Part shown: positions 26,358 through 32,861 of the stretch, one piece after another | Position numbering within the stretch: the stretch's first letter is position 1 | Layout of the letters: each line of letters starts with the position of its first letter | Assembly (NCBI GenBank): GCA_029212405.1 | Contig: JARGNR010000060.1 | Span: 1-32,861 of the forward strand | Origin: Saprospiraceae bacterium | Lineage (GTDB): Bacteria > Bacteroidota > Bacteroidia > Chitinophagales > Saprospiraceae | Direction: 5' to 3' | DNA length: 32,861 nucleotides | The notes under the pieces: generated by a model | What the model was told of the DNA's origin: nothing | The model's database searches: none | What the model saw: the letters and a program-made list of their open reading frames with translations, nothing else | Made by a program: the position numbers and the translations under genes

Positions 26358-27569
26358 ATGAACAGAAAAACATCACAACATCTGCATCAATATGTACTAT
26401 GTGCACTATGGTTTATACTAATAGTATGTATTCATATAGGGTGTAGTGATGAGGAAGTGGTAATTCCCATTCCTTCAGAGAACAATTTTGACCAAAGTTT
26501 TCCAATAGTCTATAATGCTGTGCTGCCTAACCAAAAGCTTCCGTATCCTCATCATAATCCTGAAAACAATCAGTTTCAATACGACTCATTGGTTCAAGAG
26601 TTGTTTATCATTAATAATTTTGGTCTATATCAATGTGGAGAAACCAAAGAAACATGCTATTTCCATGATGGCCTCGATTTTGTTTTGCCAAATAGCACCC
26701 CAATTTTCGCACTAAAGTCAGGTACGGTGCGGGCCAATATTGGTGGAAATCAATACTATAGAACATTGGTTGTCGAAGATGAAGATCAACCCGGTTATGC
26801 ATGGTCGTACACTCATGTTAATGATTTTGGAGTTAAATTAGGTGAAGAGGTAACTCAAGGACAATTTCTAGCTCGAGTAAAATTTAGCGGTCTAGAACAT
26901 ATTCATCTGAATAGGACAAGACTAAGAGATGGAGGATCATGGGATAAATTTGAAGATTTAGTTAATATCTATCCTGATGACTATTTTACTTTTATAGATG
27001 ACACTCCGCCCATTATAAAAAAACCATTCTACTTTTTTAAAAACCACACAGATTCACTTTTGATGAATGAGGAGGGTATGGATACGATTCATGGTCAAGT
27101 TGACCTTGTAGTCAGTATGAGAGATGGAGGTGCGTATGCCAGTGACTATATAGCAAATAGTGGTTATTGGGGGGATCGTTTAGCAATCAAAAGTGTTGGA
27201 TATAGGATACTAAAAGATTCAGTTGAAGTTGCAAATAAGCCTTCATTTGATTTTACTAAGTTGGAATTTAGATTTCACAATGAAAAATGGCGAGAAACAA
27301 TGACTGTTTTCAAACATGCAGATCTATTGGACATTGATGCAGGCAGTAATAATATGTTTCATTCCCATTATATTCTCACACATGCTAGAGACAATTTGAC
27401 TGGAGCGATTCATCCAGATGACTCTTCGCTTTCGTGGAATACTTTGGAAATGAATAATGATGGATCCAAACGATTTCCAAATGGAAGGTATACCATTGAA
27501 GTAACCGCATATGATTCAAACAATAATAAGACGGTGGAAACTGATGACGTATATATTCTGAATAAGTAG
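26358..27569 (+). CDS. M23/LytM-type peptidase lipoprotein, 403 aa
   Basis: A probable zinc metallopeptidase or its lipoprotein homologue. The signal ends in IHIGC (lipidated Cys29). The M23 domain (about 75-190) has His103 and Asp107 in FHDGLDFVLP, the SGTVRANIGGN strand, YTHV (His153), and EHIHLNRT with His181 and His183: all the usual metal and catalytic positions are present. M23 enzymes cut peptidoglycan cross-links or Gly-rich peptides. The C-terminal region (about 215-403) is beta-rich, with a final NGRYTIEVTAYDSN strand like an Ig-type domain. An AAAGAAAGG ribosome-binding hint precedes the ATG. A bidirectional terminator follows. Confidence 0.82.
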   Translation: MNRKTSQHLHQYVLCALWFILIVCIHIGCSDEEVVIPIPSENNFDQSFPIVYNAVLPNQKLPYPHHNPENNQFQYDSLVQELFIINNFGLYQCGETKETCYFHDGLDFVLPNSTPIFALKSGTVRANIGGNQYYRTLVVEDEDQPGYAWSYTHVNDFGVKLGEEVTQGQFLARVKFSGLEHIHLNRTRLRDGGSWDKFEDLVNIYPDDYFTFIDDTPPIIKKPFYFFKNHTDSLLMNEEGMDTIHGQVDLVVSMRDGGAYASDYIANSGYWGDRLAIKSVGYRILKDSVEVANKPSFDFTKLEFRFHNEKWRETMTVFKHADLLDIDAGSNNMFHSHYILTHARDNLTGAIHPDDSSLSWNTLEMNNDGSKRFPNGRYTIEVTAYDSNNNKTVETDDVYILNK

Positions 27570-27574
27570 AAAAG

Positions 27575-27608
27575 AAAAAAGAGACAAGTTGGAACAAGCC
27601 TCTTTTTT
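27575..27608. terminator. Bidirectional terminator between convergent genes
   Basis: AAAAAAGAG (27575-27583) pairs perfectly with CTCTTTTTT (27600-27608) around a 16-base loop with an inner GTT/AAC. With A-runs on one side and T-runs on the other, it can end both the plus-strand M23 gene (stop 27569) and the minus-strand AhpD-like gene (stop 27632). Confidence 0.75.
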
Positions 27609-27631
27609 ATGATTTTATAAACGTACGGAAA

Positions 27632-28186
27632 CTATACCAATTCAGTTTCTAACAAAGGTTGTGCAGCTGGAAAATCTACGGGCACTTTAGTAGTTTTGTG
27701 TAAATAATTTGAAATTGTTTTATCTCCTACCAAAACGATCGTATCAATCAAATTTTCCTTGGTCCATCCTGCATTTAAAAAAGTATTAACTACTTCATTA
27801 TCTGTTTCTCCTCTATTTTCGGTAATATTCTTAGCCAGTTGAGCCAAGGCATCTAATTTTGAATCGAAAGATGCTTTACCTGCTCTTAGTTCTAAAATTT
27901 GTTGGGGATTAAATCCATTCATTCCAGCAATGGCTGTATGTGCAGCAAGACAATAATCACATTGATTTACTTCACTTACTGCAAGATTTACAACTTCTTT
28001 TTCTTTTGCTTTAAGTGAGGTCTTTGCATTGGAAAGCGTTAAATAATTATTCAATGCATTTTCACTATGAGCATAGGTAGCATACAGGTTCGGTACAAAC
28101 CCAACTGCTTTTTGTAGATTATCAAAAATCGCTTGGTTTGTTGTGCTTACTTCATTTCTTTTAGGAACGTTAAATTGTGTGTTCAT
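27632..28186 (-). CDS. AhpD-like / carboxymuconolactone decarboxylase family protein, 184 aa
   Basis: Alkylhydroperoxidase-like fold. The catalytic motif is clear: Glu62/Glu64 upstream, Cys76 and Cys79 in CDYC and His83 in AAH, the E...CxxCxxxH proton-relay arrangement of AhpD. The N-terminal part (FVPNLYATYAHSENALNNYLTL) is typical of the peroxidase-related subgroup. It probably reduces peroxides with thiol electrons; the partner is not in the window. The promoter region carries two AGGTCA-type boxes and a CATATTTG -7 element laid out as at the cupredoxin-like gene, so both are probably controlled by the AraC protein at 29339-30184. Confidence 0.87.
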   Translation of the reverse strand: MNTQFNVPKRNEVSTTNQAIFDNLQKAVGFVPNLYATYAHSENALNNYLTLSNAKTSLKAKEKEVVNLAVSEVNQCDYCLAAHTAIAGMNGFNPQQILELRAGKASFDSKLDALAQLAKNITENRGETDNEVVNTFLNAGWTKENLIDTIVLVGDKTISNYLHKTTKVPVDFPAAQPLLETELV

Positions 28187-28239
28187 TTTTATTGATTTTT
28201 ATGTTAATAAATACTGTATTGTTTGTTTTAAATACAATG

Positions 28240-28304
28240 CAAATATGGAGGAGAAATAAACCAGAACATAGGTCAACAATTCCTTAAAAAAGGTCAATAT
28301 TTCC
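28240..28304 (-). promoter_or_regulatory. AraC-type double operator and promoter of the AhpD-like gene
   Basis: Two direct repeats, AGGTCAACAATTCC (28270-28283) and AGGTCAATATTTCC (28291-28304), start exactly 21 bp apart, two helical turns. On the minus strand the nearer box is followed, after 22 bp, by CATATTTG (28247-28240), one base from the -7 consensus TAnnTTTG. The arrangement places the activator over the -33 position. The same spacing is found at the promoter of the gene starting at 29093. Confidence 0.7.
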
Positions 28305-28369
28305 CTTGGTGTTAAGTGTGAGTGTTTGTAAAAATCTCTACTACCCAAAAGGCTAATTCAGTAGTTTAT

Positions 28370-28402
28370 AAAAAAGGCGATAACAAATCAATGTTATCGC
28401 CT
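28370..28402 (-). terminator. Rho-independent terminator after the cupredoxin-like gene
   Basis: On the minus strand AGGCGATAAC pairs with GTTATCGCCT (10 bp perfect, 28402-28393 with 28384-28375) around an 8-nt loop, followed by TTTTTT. It lies 22 bases past the stop of the gene ending at 28425 and separates it from the AhpD-like gene's promoter. Confidence 0.9.
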
Positions 28403-28424
28403 GACTCTACATGTCAAAATGAAT

Positions 28425-29093
28425 TTACTTTACGGTTATGCTGTATTTAGGTGTAGGGTTAAGGGGACAAAAATATTCATACTCCCCTGATGCCAATGAC
28501 ACCACTTTTGTTTGTGATGAATTTCCTTCTTTAACAGGTGATTGCACATAGGCTGATTTAATGTGGTATTGAGGTTCATATTTACCCTTTGGCACGATCA
28601 CAAATCCTACTTCATGGTCTATACCTACATTTTCAATTTCAAATAAATAATTGCCCTCTGAAAGAGTTAGATTTTCTGTTTCAAATCTACCAGGAGTTTG
28701 TTTCAGTTTTATTGTCTCAATGTTGTCGGTTACGGTAAGGGAATACTTAGGAGTAGGATTTAATGGGCAGAAATATTCGTATTCTCCTGCTGTTAAACTT
28801 ACAATATTGGTCATTGATGAAGTACCTTTTGCTACAGGTGACTTTACATATGCTTGCTTGATATGGTGATCAGCATTATATTTTCCTTTTGGAACCAGAA
28901 CAAAACCTACCTCTCTATCGATTCCACTATTAGCAATTTCAAATTGATATTCACCAGGTTGTAAGGTTAATTGTTCAGTAGTAAATGCTCCCTCTGTTTG
29001 AATCAGTTTTACATCTTGAACTTGGGCAATAGATTGCATACTTATCAGGATAAATAGGATTAAAGCTTTGAATGTTGATATATTATTTTTCAT
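28425..29093 (-). CDS. Secreted tandem cupredoxin-like protein, 222 aa
   Basis: A signal peptide (residues 1-23, ILFILISMQSIAQ) is followed by two copies of a cupredoxin-like domain of about 97 residues (about 26-124 and 126-222), highly similar to each other: each has LTL-x2-G-x-Y-x-FEI, then NxGIDxEVGFVxVPKGKY and GEYEYFCPLNPTPKYSxTV. The final CPLNP corresponds to the C-x-x-H loop of copper-binding cupredoxins, with Asn where His is usual; no Met ligand follows. A normal type 1 copper site is therefore doubtful in both copies. It probably acts in the periplasm. It shares an AraC-type double operator with the AhpD-like gene, which suggests a redox or metal-stress role. Confidence 0.8.
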   Translation of the reverse strand: MKNNISTFKALILFILISMQSIAQVQDVKLIQTEGAFTTEQLTLQPGEYQFEIANSGIDREVGFVLVPKGKYNADHHIKQAYVKSPVAKGTSSMTNIVSLTAGEYEYFCPLNPTPKYSLTVTDNIETIKLKQTPGRFETENLTLSEGNYLFEIENVGIDHEVGFVIVPKGKYEPQYHIKSAYVQSPVKEGNSSQTKVVSLASGEYEYFCPLNPTPKYSITVK

Positions 29094-29140
29094 CTTCTCT
29101 TTTTAATGATGTGAATAAATGATTGATTTTAAAAACATCA

Positions 29141-29205
29141 CAAAAATGAGGGAAGTCGAAGCATTATAATAGGTAGATATTTCCCCGAAAAAGGTCAATT
29201 CTTCC
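29141..29205 (-). promoter_or_regulatory. AraC-type double operator and promoter of the cupredoxin-like gene
   Basis: Direct repeats AGGTAGATATTTCC (29171-29184) and AGGTCAATTCTTCC (29192-29205) start 21 bp apart. On the minus strand the nearer box is followed after 22 bp by CATTTTTG (29148-29141), a CAnnTTTG -7 element. Box spacing and distance to the -7 element equal those at 28240-28304. The -7 element lies 47 bp before the start at 29093. Confidence 0.7.
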
Positions 29206-29338
29206 TTTTCTACAGATCGCAATCCTAGCCCATAAAAACTATGATGCTTACTTCCCTTGAAAAATTAAATTCTTTGAATATTCAAAAGGGTAAACCAAGA
29301 ATAAATAATAATCCTTATCAAAAGACGATAAACAAAAA

Positions 29339-30184
29339 TCAGATGGATTGCTTTTTAGCAGACTTAAATGCTTTGGGACTCATTCCTTCTTGTTTCTTGA
29401 AAAACTTGGAGAAATGGCCAGCATCTTTATATCCCAATTCGTATGCTATTTCTTCTGTAGTTTTTTCAGAATACAATAACAGCCGTTTTGCTTCCAAAAC
29501 TATTCGACTATGAATCATTGCTAAGGGAGTTTTCCCACCATACTTACTAAATAAATTAGATAATGTTTTTGGAGACTTAAAAAGCAAATCCGCATATTCA
29601 CTCACTTGATGCTTCTTTCTGAAGTGCTTTTCTACCAAGAGATTATATTGACGAATAATATCTAATTGAGCATTGCTTATATGTGAAGACACTTTATCTT
29701 CTTTTACCATTCGGGTGGATATGATTAGCATTCTTTTGAGTAAAGACCGAATCATTTCGCCTTGCAATCGATCTTTAATTTTAAAATCTTCCTCCAAAAA
29801 TGAAAGTATCGATGAAAACTGATTGACTTCCTTTTCGCATAACTTAACTATTTGTGGTTGTGCAGAACCAAAAAATAAGAGACCATTGCACGAAACCTGA
29901 TCATCATTTGTTTGAATGCAAAAAAACTCTTTATTAAAAACTATGGAAATGAGTCCTTCCGTATCTTCCTGTATTTTCATGTTATTCAAAGGTGTACAGA
30001 AAATTACCTGATCTTTTTCTAAAATAATGTCATATCCATCTATGTGTACTGAGGTACTTTTTTGCCTTGACCAAAGTATTTTGAACAATCCTTTATGTGC
30101 TAATAATTCAAGTGAAGGTTGACAGTTGAAGTTAGTTAAAATGAATCGATCCTCATTTTTTATGGTAGAGTATTCTAATTTCAT
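29339..30184 (-). CDS. AraC-family transcriptional regulator, 281 aa
   Basis: The N-terminal ligand-sensing half (1-165) has a cupin-like start (LAHKGLFKILWSRQKSTSVHI, then YDIILEKDQVIFCTPLN). The C-terminal AraC domain (about 180-278) has two helix-turn-helices (HQVSEYADLLFKSPKTLSNLF and TTEEIAYELGYKDAGHFSKFF) and ends EGMSPKAF. It lies next to, and on the same strand as, the cupredoxin-like and AhpD-like genes, both of which have paired direct-repeat boxes of the kind AraC proteins bind; control of those two genes is the simplest reading. No copy of the box was seen in front of its own start, so self-control is not evident. Confidence 0.85.
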   Translation of the reverse strand: MKLEYSTIKNEDRFILTNFNCQPSLELLAHKGLFKILWSRQKSTSVHIDGYDIILEKDQVIFCTPLNNMKIQEDTEGLISIVFNKEFFCIQTNDDQVSCNGLLFFGSAQPQIVKLCEKEVNQFSSILSFLEEDFKIKDRLQGEMIRSLLKRMLIISTRMVKEDKVSSHISNAQLDIIRQYNLLVEKHFRKKHQVSEYADLLFKSPKTLSNLFSKYGGKTPLAMIHSRIVLEAKRLLLYSEKTTEEIAYELGYKDAGHFSKFFKKQEGMSPKAFKSAKKQSI

Positions 30185-30298
30185 AACCTGCGAACACCGT
30201 TAACAATAAAAAGTTTTAAAAAAATATGAGATCTACACTGAATCAATATCAAACGACTTTTTGATGTATATTGTAATAATTTAATCCCCTCTTCCAGT

Positions 30299-30991
30299 AT
30301 GAAAAAAGAAACAATAATTTTACTTCACGGTGCCTTAGGTACAAAAACTCAGTTGGATGAGTTAAAATTAAAACTAGAAAGCTCATTTAATGTCTATCAA
30401 TTAAATTTTGAAGGCCATGGAGACTTTCACTCTACCAAGCCCTATTCCATTTCTCTTTTTGCTGAAAATGTACACCAATTTATGTTAAACCACCATTTAC
30501 AGAAAGTTCACATTTTTGGATATAGTATGGGAGGATATGTCGCCTTATATTTCGCGCTAAAATTTCCAAAATTGGTAGATTACATCATTACATTGGGAAC
30601 AAAATTTGATTGGACCCCAGAAAATGCTCAAAAAGAAATCAAAATGTTGAATGCGAAGAACATCTTGCAAAAAGTTCCTGCATTTGCTCGTCATTTGGAA
30701 CAAGTCCATACCGATAATTCGTGGATAGATGTACTGTCTAAAACAGCCGATATGATGATTCAATTAGGGAATGAAAAACCATTAAATGAGCATACTACAA
30801 GGAAAATAAATCATTCCGTCTTAATTGGAATTGGTGAAAAAGATCACATGGTATCGCTCGAAGAATCTGACCATACAGCCCAACTCCTCCCAAATGGTCA
30901 ATTGAAAGTAATTCCTGATACAAAACACCCCTTTGAGAAAGTAAATACAAGTTTAATAAGTGAACTCATTATTGATTTCATTAGTACTTAA
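30299..30991 (+). CDS. Alpha/beta-hydrolase, 230 aa
   Basis: A cytoplasmic alpha/beta-hydrolase-fold enzyme: LLHGALGTK with HG oxyanion motif (about 8-16), nucleophile Ser76 in GYSMGG, acid Asp182 in GEKDHMV, and His210 in DTKHPFEKV. No signal peptide. The length (230) is short for the family and the cap is minimal. The substrate cannot be predicted. It is divergent from the AraC gene (114-bp gap) and convergent with the glyoxalase-like gene. Confidence 0.8.
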   Translation: MKKETIILLHGALGTKTQLDELKLKLESSFNVYQLNFEGHGDFHSTKPYSISLFAENVHQFMLNHHLQKVHIFGYSMGGYVALYFALKFPKLVDYIITLGTKFDWTPENAQKEIKMLNAKNILQKVPAFARHLEQVHTDNSWIDVLSKTADMMIQLGNEKPLNEHTTRKINHSVLIGIGEKDHMVSLEESDHTAQLLPNGQLKVIPDTKHPFEKVNTSLISELIIDFIST

Positions 30992-31051
30992 CTTAAATTA
31001 GGAAATACATTGACTAAATCATTTGTATTCCACCAATGACACCTAGACAGG

Positions 31052-31681
31052 TCAACAAAGAGTTTGCAAACCATTGGGCGATTGAATTGTAATACAAATT
31101 TTCTCAAATCCTCCCTTTCTTATTGTTAATCCTGTTTGAAGCTGATCAAAAAAACTATGAATCTTTGAAGGGTTAGGATGGGTTAGCTCAATGGTCTTTA
31201 AAGTACACATTTCAGGCAAATCATTTGTAGGGTGTGTACTTGAAGAGGACCAATCCGTCATAAAAGGCATCAATTCAATTTCAGGTGTCGATGCAGGAAG
31301 AATCATTTCCCAAGACAAACTATTCCCGTCTGCAGTTTTCCTCTTTCCACCAGAAATGCTACTGATTCTAGGATCATATTTTTCAAGTACTTTACTATCT
31401 CCTATTAAATTTTCAGATTTTAAGGACCATCTTGTAATTTTAGGTTTAGTAATCAGGTCTATTCCCATCCATCTTTGTCCCTTGAACTCTACATTCTCTG
31501 TATCTGCGGCCAATATTTCGAGGTAACAAGAATTGCCTAAATTGAGGAGTGCATTTTTTGTACCTTTTGTCAAGTGCCTCCCTCCTATTGTAGGTTTGGC
31601 CCCTAGCAAGGCTTCTATATACTCCATTCCCTCTTCCAGATTTGGGACACAATATACGATATGGTCCAGCGCTCTTTTCAT
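31052..31681 (-). CDS. VOC-superfamily glyoxalase-like protein, 209 aa
   Basis: Resembles the glyoxalase-like domain of the VOC superfamily (Glyoxalase_3 type): LDHIVYCVPNLEEGMEYIE at the start, GGRHLTKGTKNALLNLG, YLEILAADTE and a second half (about 110-209) with ELTHPNPSKI. His7 and Glu at YLEI are the expected metal ligands of the first module. The substrate is unknown. The ATG at 31681 has AGAAGG just upstream and a promoter at 31725-31754. Its C-terminal end nearly meets the convergent hydrolase gene. Confidence 0.8.
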   Translation of the reverse strand: MKRALDHIVYCVPNLEEGMEYIEALLGAKPTIGGRHLTKGTKNALLNLGNSCYLEILAADTENVEFKGQRWMGIDLITKPKITRWSLKSENLIGDSKVLEKYDPRISSISGGKRKTADGNSLSWEMILPASTPEIELMPFMTDWSSSSTHPTNDLPEMCTLKTIELTHPNPSKIHSFFDQLQTGLTIRKGGFEKICITIQSPNGLQTLC

Positions 31682-31724
31682 CCTTCTATTTGACTACGTT
31701 TAATTACATATTTAATAAGACAAA

Positions 31725-31754
31725 CAAAACTAAGTTCTAATTTCTAATTACAAA
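31725..31754 (-). promoter_or_regulatory. Promoter of the glyoxalase-like gene (TTTG / TAGTTTTG)
   Basis: On the minus strand TTTG (31754-31751) is followed after 18 bp by TAGTTTTG (31732-31725), close to the Bacteroidota -33/-7 consensus and spacing. The implied leader is about 35-40 nt to the ATG at 31681. Confidence 0.6.
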
Positions 31755-31762
31755 ATAGTTTC

Positions 31763-31796
31763 AAAAAAAAGGAGCTGCCTCAAAAGAAGCAGCCCC
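31763..31796 (-). terminator. Rho-independent terminator after the repeat protein
   Basis: On the minus strand GGGGCTGC (31796-31789) pairs, with one G-U wobble, with GCAGCTCC (31778-31771); a short TTC/GAG extension closes a TTTT loop. A run of T's follows (31770-31763). It lies 24 bases past the stop at 31821. Confidence 0.85.
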
Positions 31797-31820
31797 TATT
31801 AATAAAAATTTTATATTCTT

Positions 31821-32861
31821 CTAACAAACTGGATCACAGGACAATGTGACTTTCGCTCCTTTCTTGACTACTTTATCATTTGAAGTACCTGCATTGAAAA
31901 TTACGCATGTTGTACTACCCCAGGTTGCTGTTGTTGTGACTTGGCCAGCTCCAGTAAATGATAATCCAGCAGTCACTGATGTTCCAATTGGAATTTCTAT
32001 TTCTGCACAAAACTGATTATCTACGAGTGGGAATGATCCTCCACCGAATGGAAGCGTCACTATTCCATTTTGTATGATGATTTGTCCACCACCATTCGGT
32101 AATGTTACAACATAAGAATCAGCAAAAGTACTATTAGGGTTGGGCTCGAAGGTAGCGCATATTTCTACTGTACAAGTTGGCTCACAAGGCGCTTCACAAT
32201 CAAGAGTTATGAATTCTGATTCTGCAACATAATCTGGATTTCCAACACCTGCTTCGAATAAATCACATTCTGTACCATCAGGCCACAATCCTGTTACCTC
32301 TACTGCTCCAGATCCTTTAAAACTTAAAATAGCTGTTGCTGAATCAAAAATTGGAATCATCATACAGAACTGGTTATCTATTAGTGGGAATGTTCCTTGT
32401 CCAGGTACAGTGACCATTCCACCTGAGATGATTACATTACCAATAGTAGGCAATTGAACAGTAAATACATCTTGGAAAGTTGGATCTAAAGAAGGAGTTA
32501 TATTTGCACATACATAAATTTCACAATCTGGTGGTGGAGGACATGGAGATTCACATGTAAGCTCTACCGGTTGTGATTCAAAAGTAAATTCATCTGTCCC
32601 AACGCCTGCATCAAAGAGAGGACATACGGCTCCATTTTCCCATGTTCCTGTAACTTCTACTGCTCCAAATCCTTTAAAGTTTAAAATGGCAGTAATGGGG
32701 CCAAAGAGAGGTATTTCTGCACAATATTGGTTGTCGACAACATAATCAGTAGTACCGTCTGGTAAAGTTACAACTCCGTCTTCAATCCAAATATTACCAA
32801 TATTTGGCAATTGTACAATGTACAAATCAGTGAAATCATTTACTGTATTAGGAGTAATATC
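31821..32861 (-). CDS. C-terminal part of a secreted Cys-containing repeat protein (5' end outside window)
   Basis: The frame is open to the window edge (346 residues seen), so the start lies outside. It contains three units of about 105 residues, the first incomplete. Each opens with C-x-(I/V)-x-V/I-C-A, then has an xVQLPxxGN or VVTLPNGG strand, G-x-VTxP, VDNQFC or VDNQYCAEI, a GxGAVEVTGxW strand, a C-x-(I/L)FxAG segment, and ends with LTCE/LDCEAPC or LSCDPVC. The spacing suggests beta-sandwich domains stabilised by Cys pairs. The last unit is more divergent (Gly-rich). No T9SS domain is present at the C-terminus (ends VTLSCDPVC). Not recognised; probably an exported surface or structural protein. 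A strong terminator follows. Confidence 0.7.
   Translation of the reverse strand, partial: DITPNTVNDFTDLYIVQLPNIGNIWIEDGVVTLPDGTTDYVVDNQYCAEIPLFGPITAILNFKGFGAVEVTGTWENGAVCPLFDAGVGTDEFTFESQPVELTCESPCPPPPDCEIYVCANITPSLDPTFQDVFTVQLPTIGNVIISGGMVTVPGQGTFPLIDNQFCMMIPIFDSATAILSFKGSGAVEVTGLWPDGTECDLFEAGVGNPDYVAESEFITLDCEAPCEPTCTVEICATFEPNPNSTFADSYVVTLPNGGGQIIIQNGIVTLPFGGGSFPLVDNQFCAEIEIPIGTSVTAGLSFTGAGQVTTTATWGSTTCVIFNAGTSNDKVVKKGAKVTLSCDPVC

Noticed and set aside
30999-31032. Imperfect stem GGAAATAC / GTATTCC between convergent genes
   Set aside because: The stem has a bulge, a long AT loop and no T-tract; too weak to support a terminator.
31049-31060. AGGTCAACAAAG, resembling half of the AraC-type box
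   Set aside because: A single copy, overlapping the 3' end of the glyoxalase-like gene, with no second box 21 bp away and no -7 element at the right distance.

Overview
The window is AT-rich and comes from a member of the Bacteroidota, most likely a Saprospiria-like relative. I infer this from C-terminal type A sorting domains of the type IX secretion system (T9SS), -7 promoter boxes of the form TAnnTTTG, weak or absent Shine-Dalgarno sequences, a CHAT/TPR protein beside an ECF sigma/anti-sigma pair, and large Cys-rich, beta-helix cell-surface proteins. I saw no rRNA or tRNA genes, CRISPR array, insertion sequence or phage module.

Layout. (1) 1-3191, minus strand: a small Cys-rich secreted peptide and a beta-helix/vWA/T9SS surface protein, each followed by a hairpin. 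(2) 3790-9603: a secreted subtilisin-like protease with a T9SS domain; a membrane-anchored, probably periplasmic TPR-CHAT protein; and, converging on it, an ECF sigma factor translationally coupled to a membrane-spanning anti-sigma-like TPR protein. (3) 9922-12409: a three-gene operon of a GRDP-like protein, a protein ending in a perfect C-x2-C ladder, and a tail-anchored unknown. (4) 12645-17153: a leucine-rich-type lipoprotein, an esterase lipoprotein, three small membrane proteins including a VanZ-like one, and an FCP1-like phosphatase. (5) 17416-23663: a large repetitive secreted protein, an AraC regulator, an S41 peptidase and a PP2C phosphatase. (6) 23720-27569: an open frame with no start codon, a phosphoesterase with a propeller-like C-terminal half, and an M23 peptidase lipoprotein. 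(7) 27632-31681: an AhpD-like gene, a tandem cupredoxin-like gene, an AraC regulator, an alpha/beta hydrolase and a glyoxalase-like protein. (8) 31821-32861: the C-terminal part of a repeat protein cut by the window edge.

How the genes may work together. The best candidate for an undescribed system is the CHAT-TPR / anti-sigma-TPR / ECF-sigma group. Predicted topology puts the caspase-like CHAT domain and the TPR part of the anti-sigma-like protein on the same periplasmic side, so proteolytic release of the sigma factor is a testable idea. This echoes the TPR-CHAT/Csx30/CASP-sigma logic of type III-E CRISPR, but without CRISPR. Second, the AhpD-like and cupredoxin-like genes each carry two AGGTCA-type boxes 21 bp apart, the nearer box 22 bp from a CAnnTTTG -7 element. 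The identical geometry at both promoters points to shared control, plausibly by the adjacent AraC protein. Third, the 13-mer TGTTTACCTTTTT occurs upstream of three large secreted-protein genes, in the same orientation as each gene, and nowhere that I found inside a gene.
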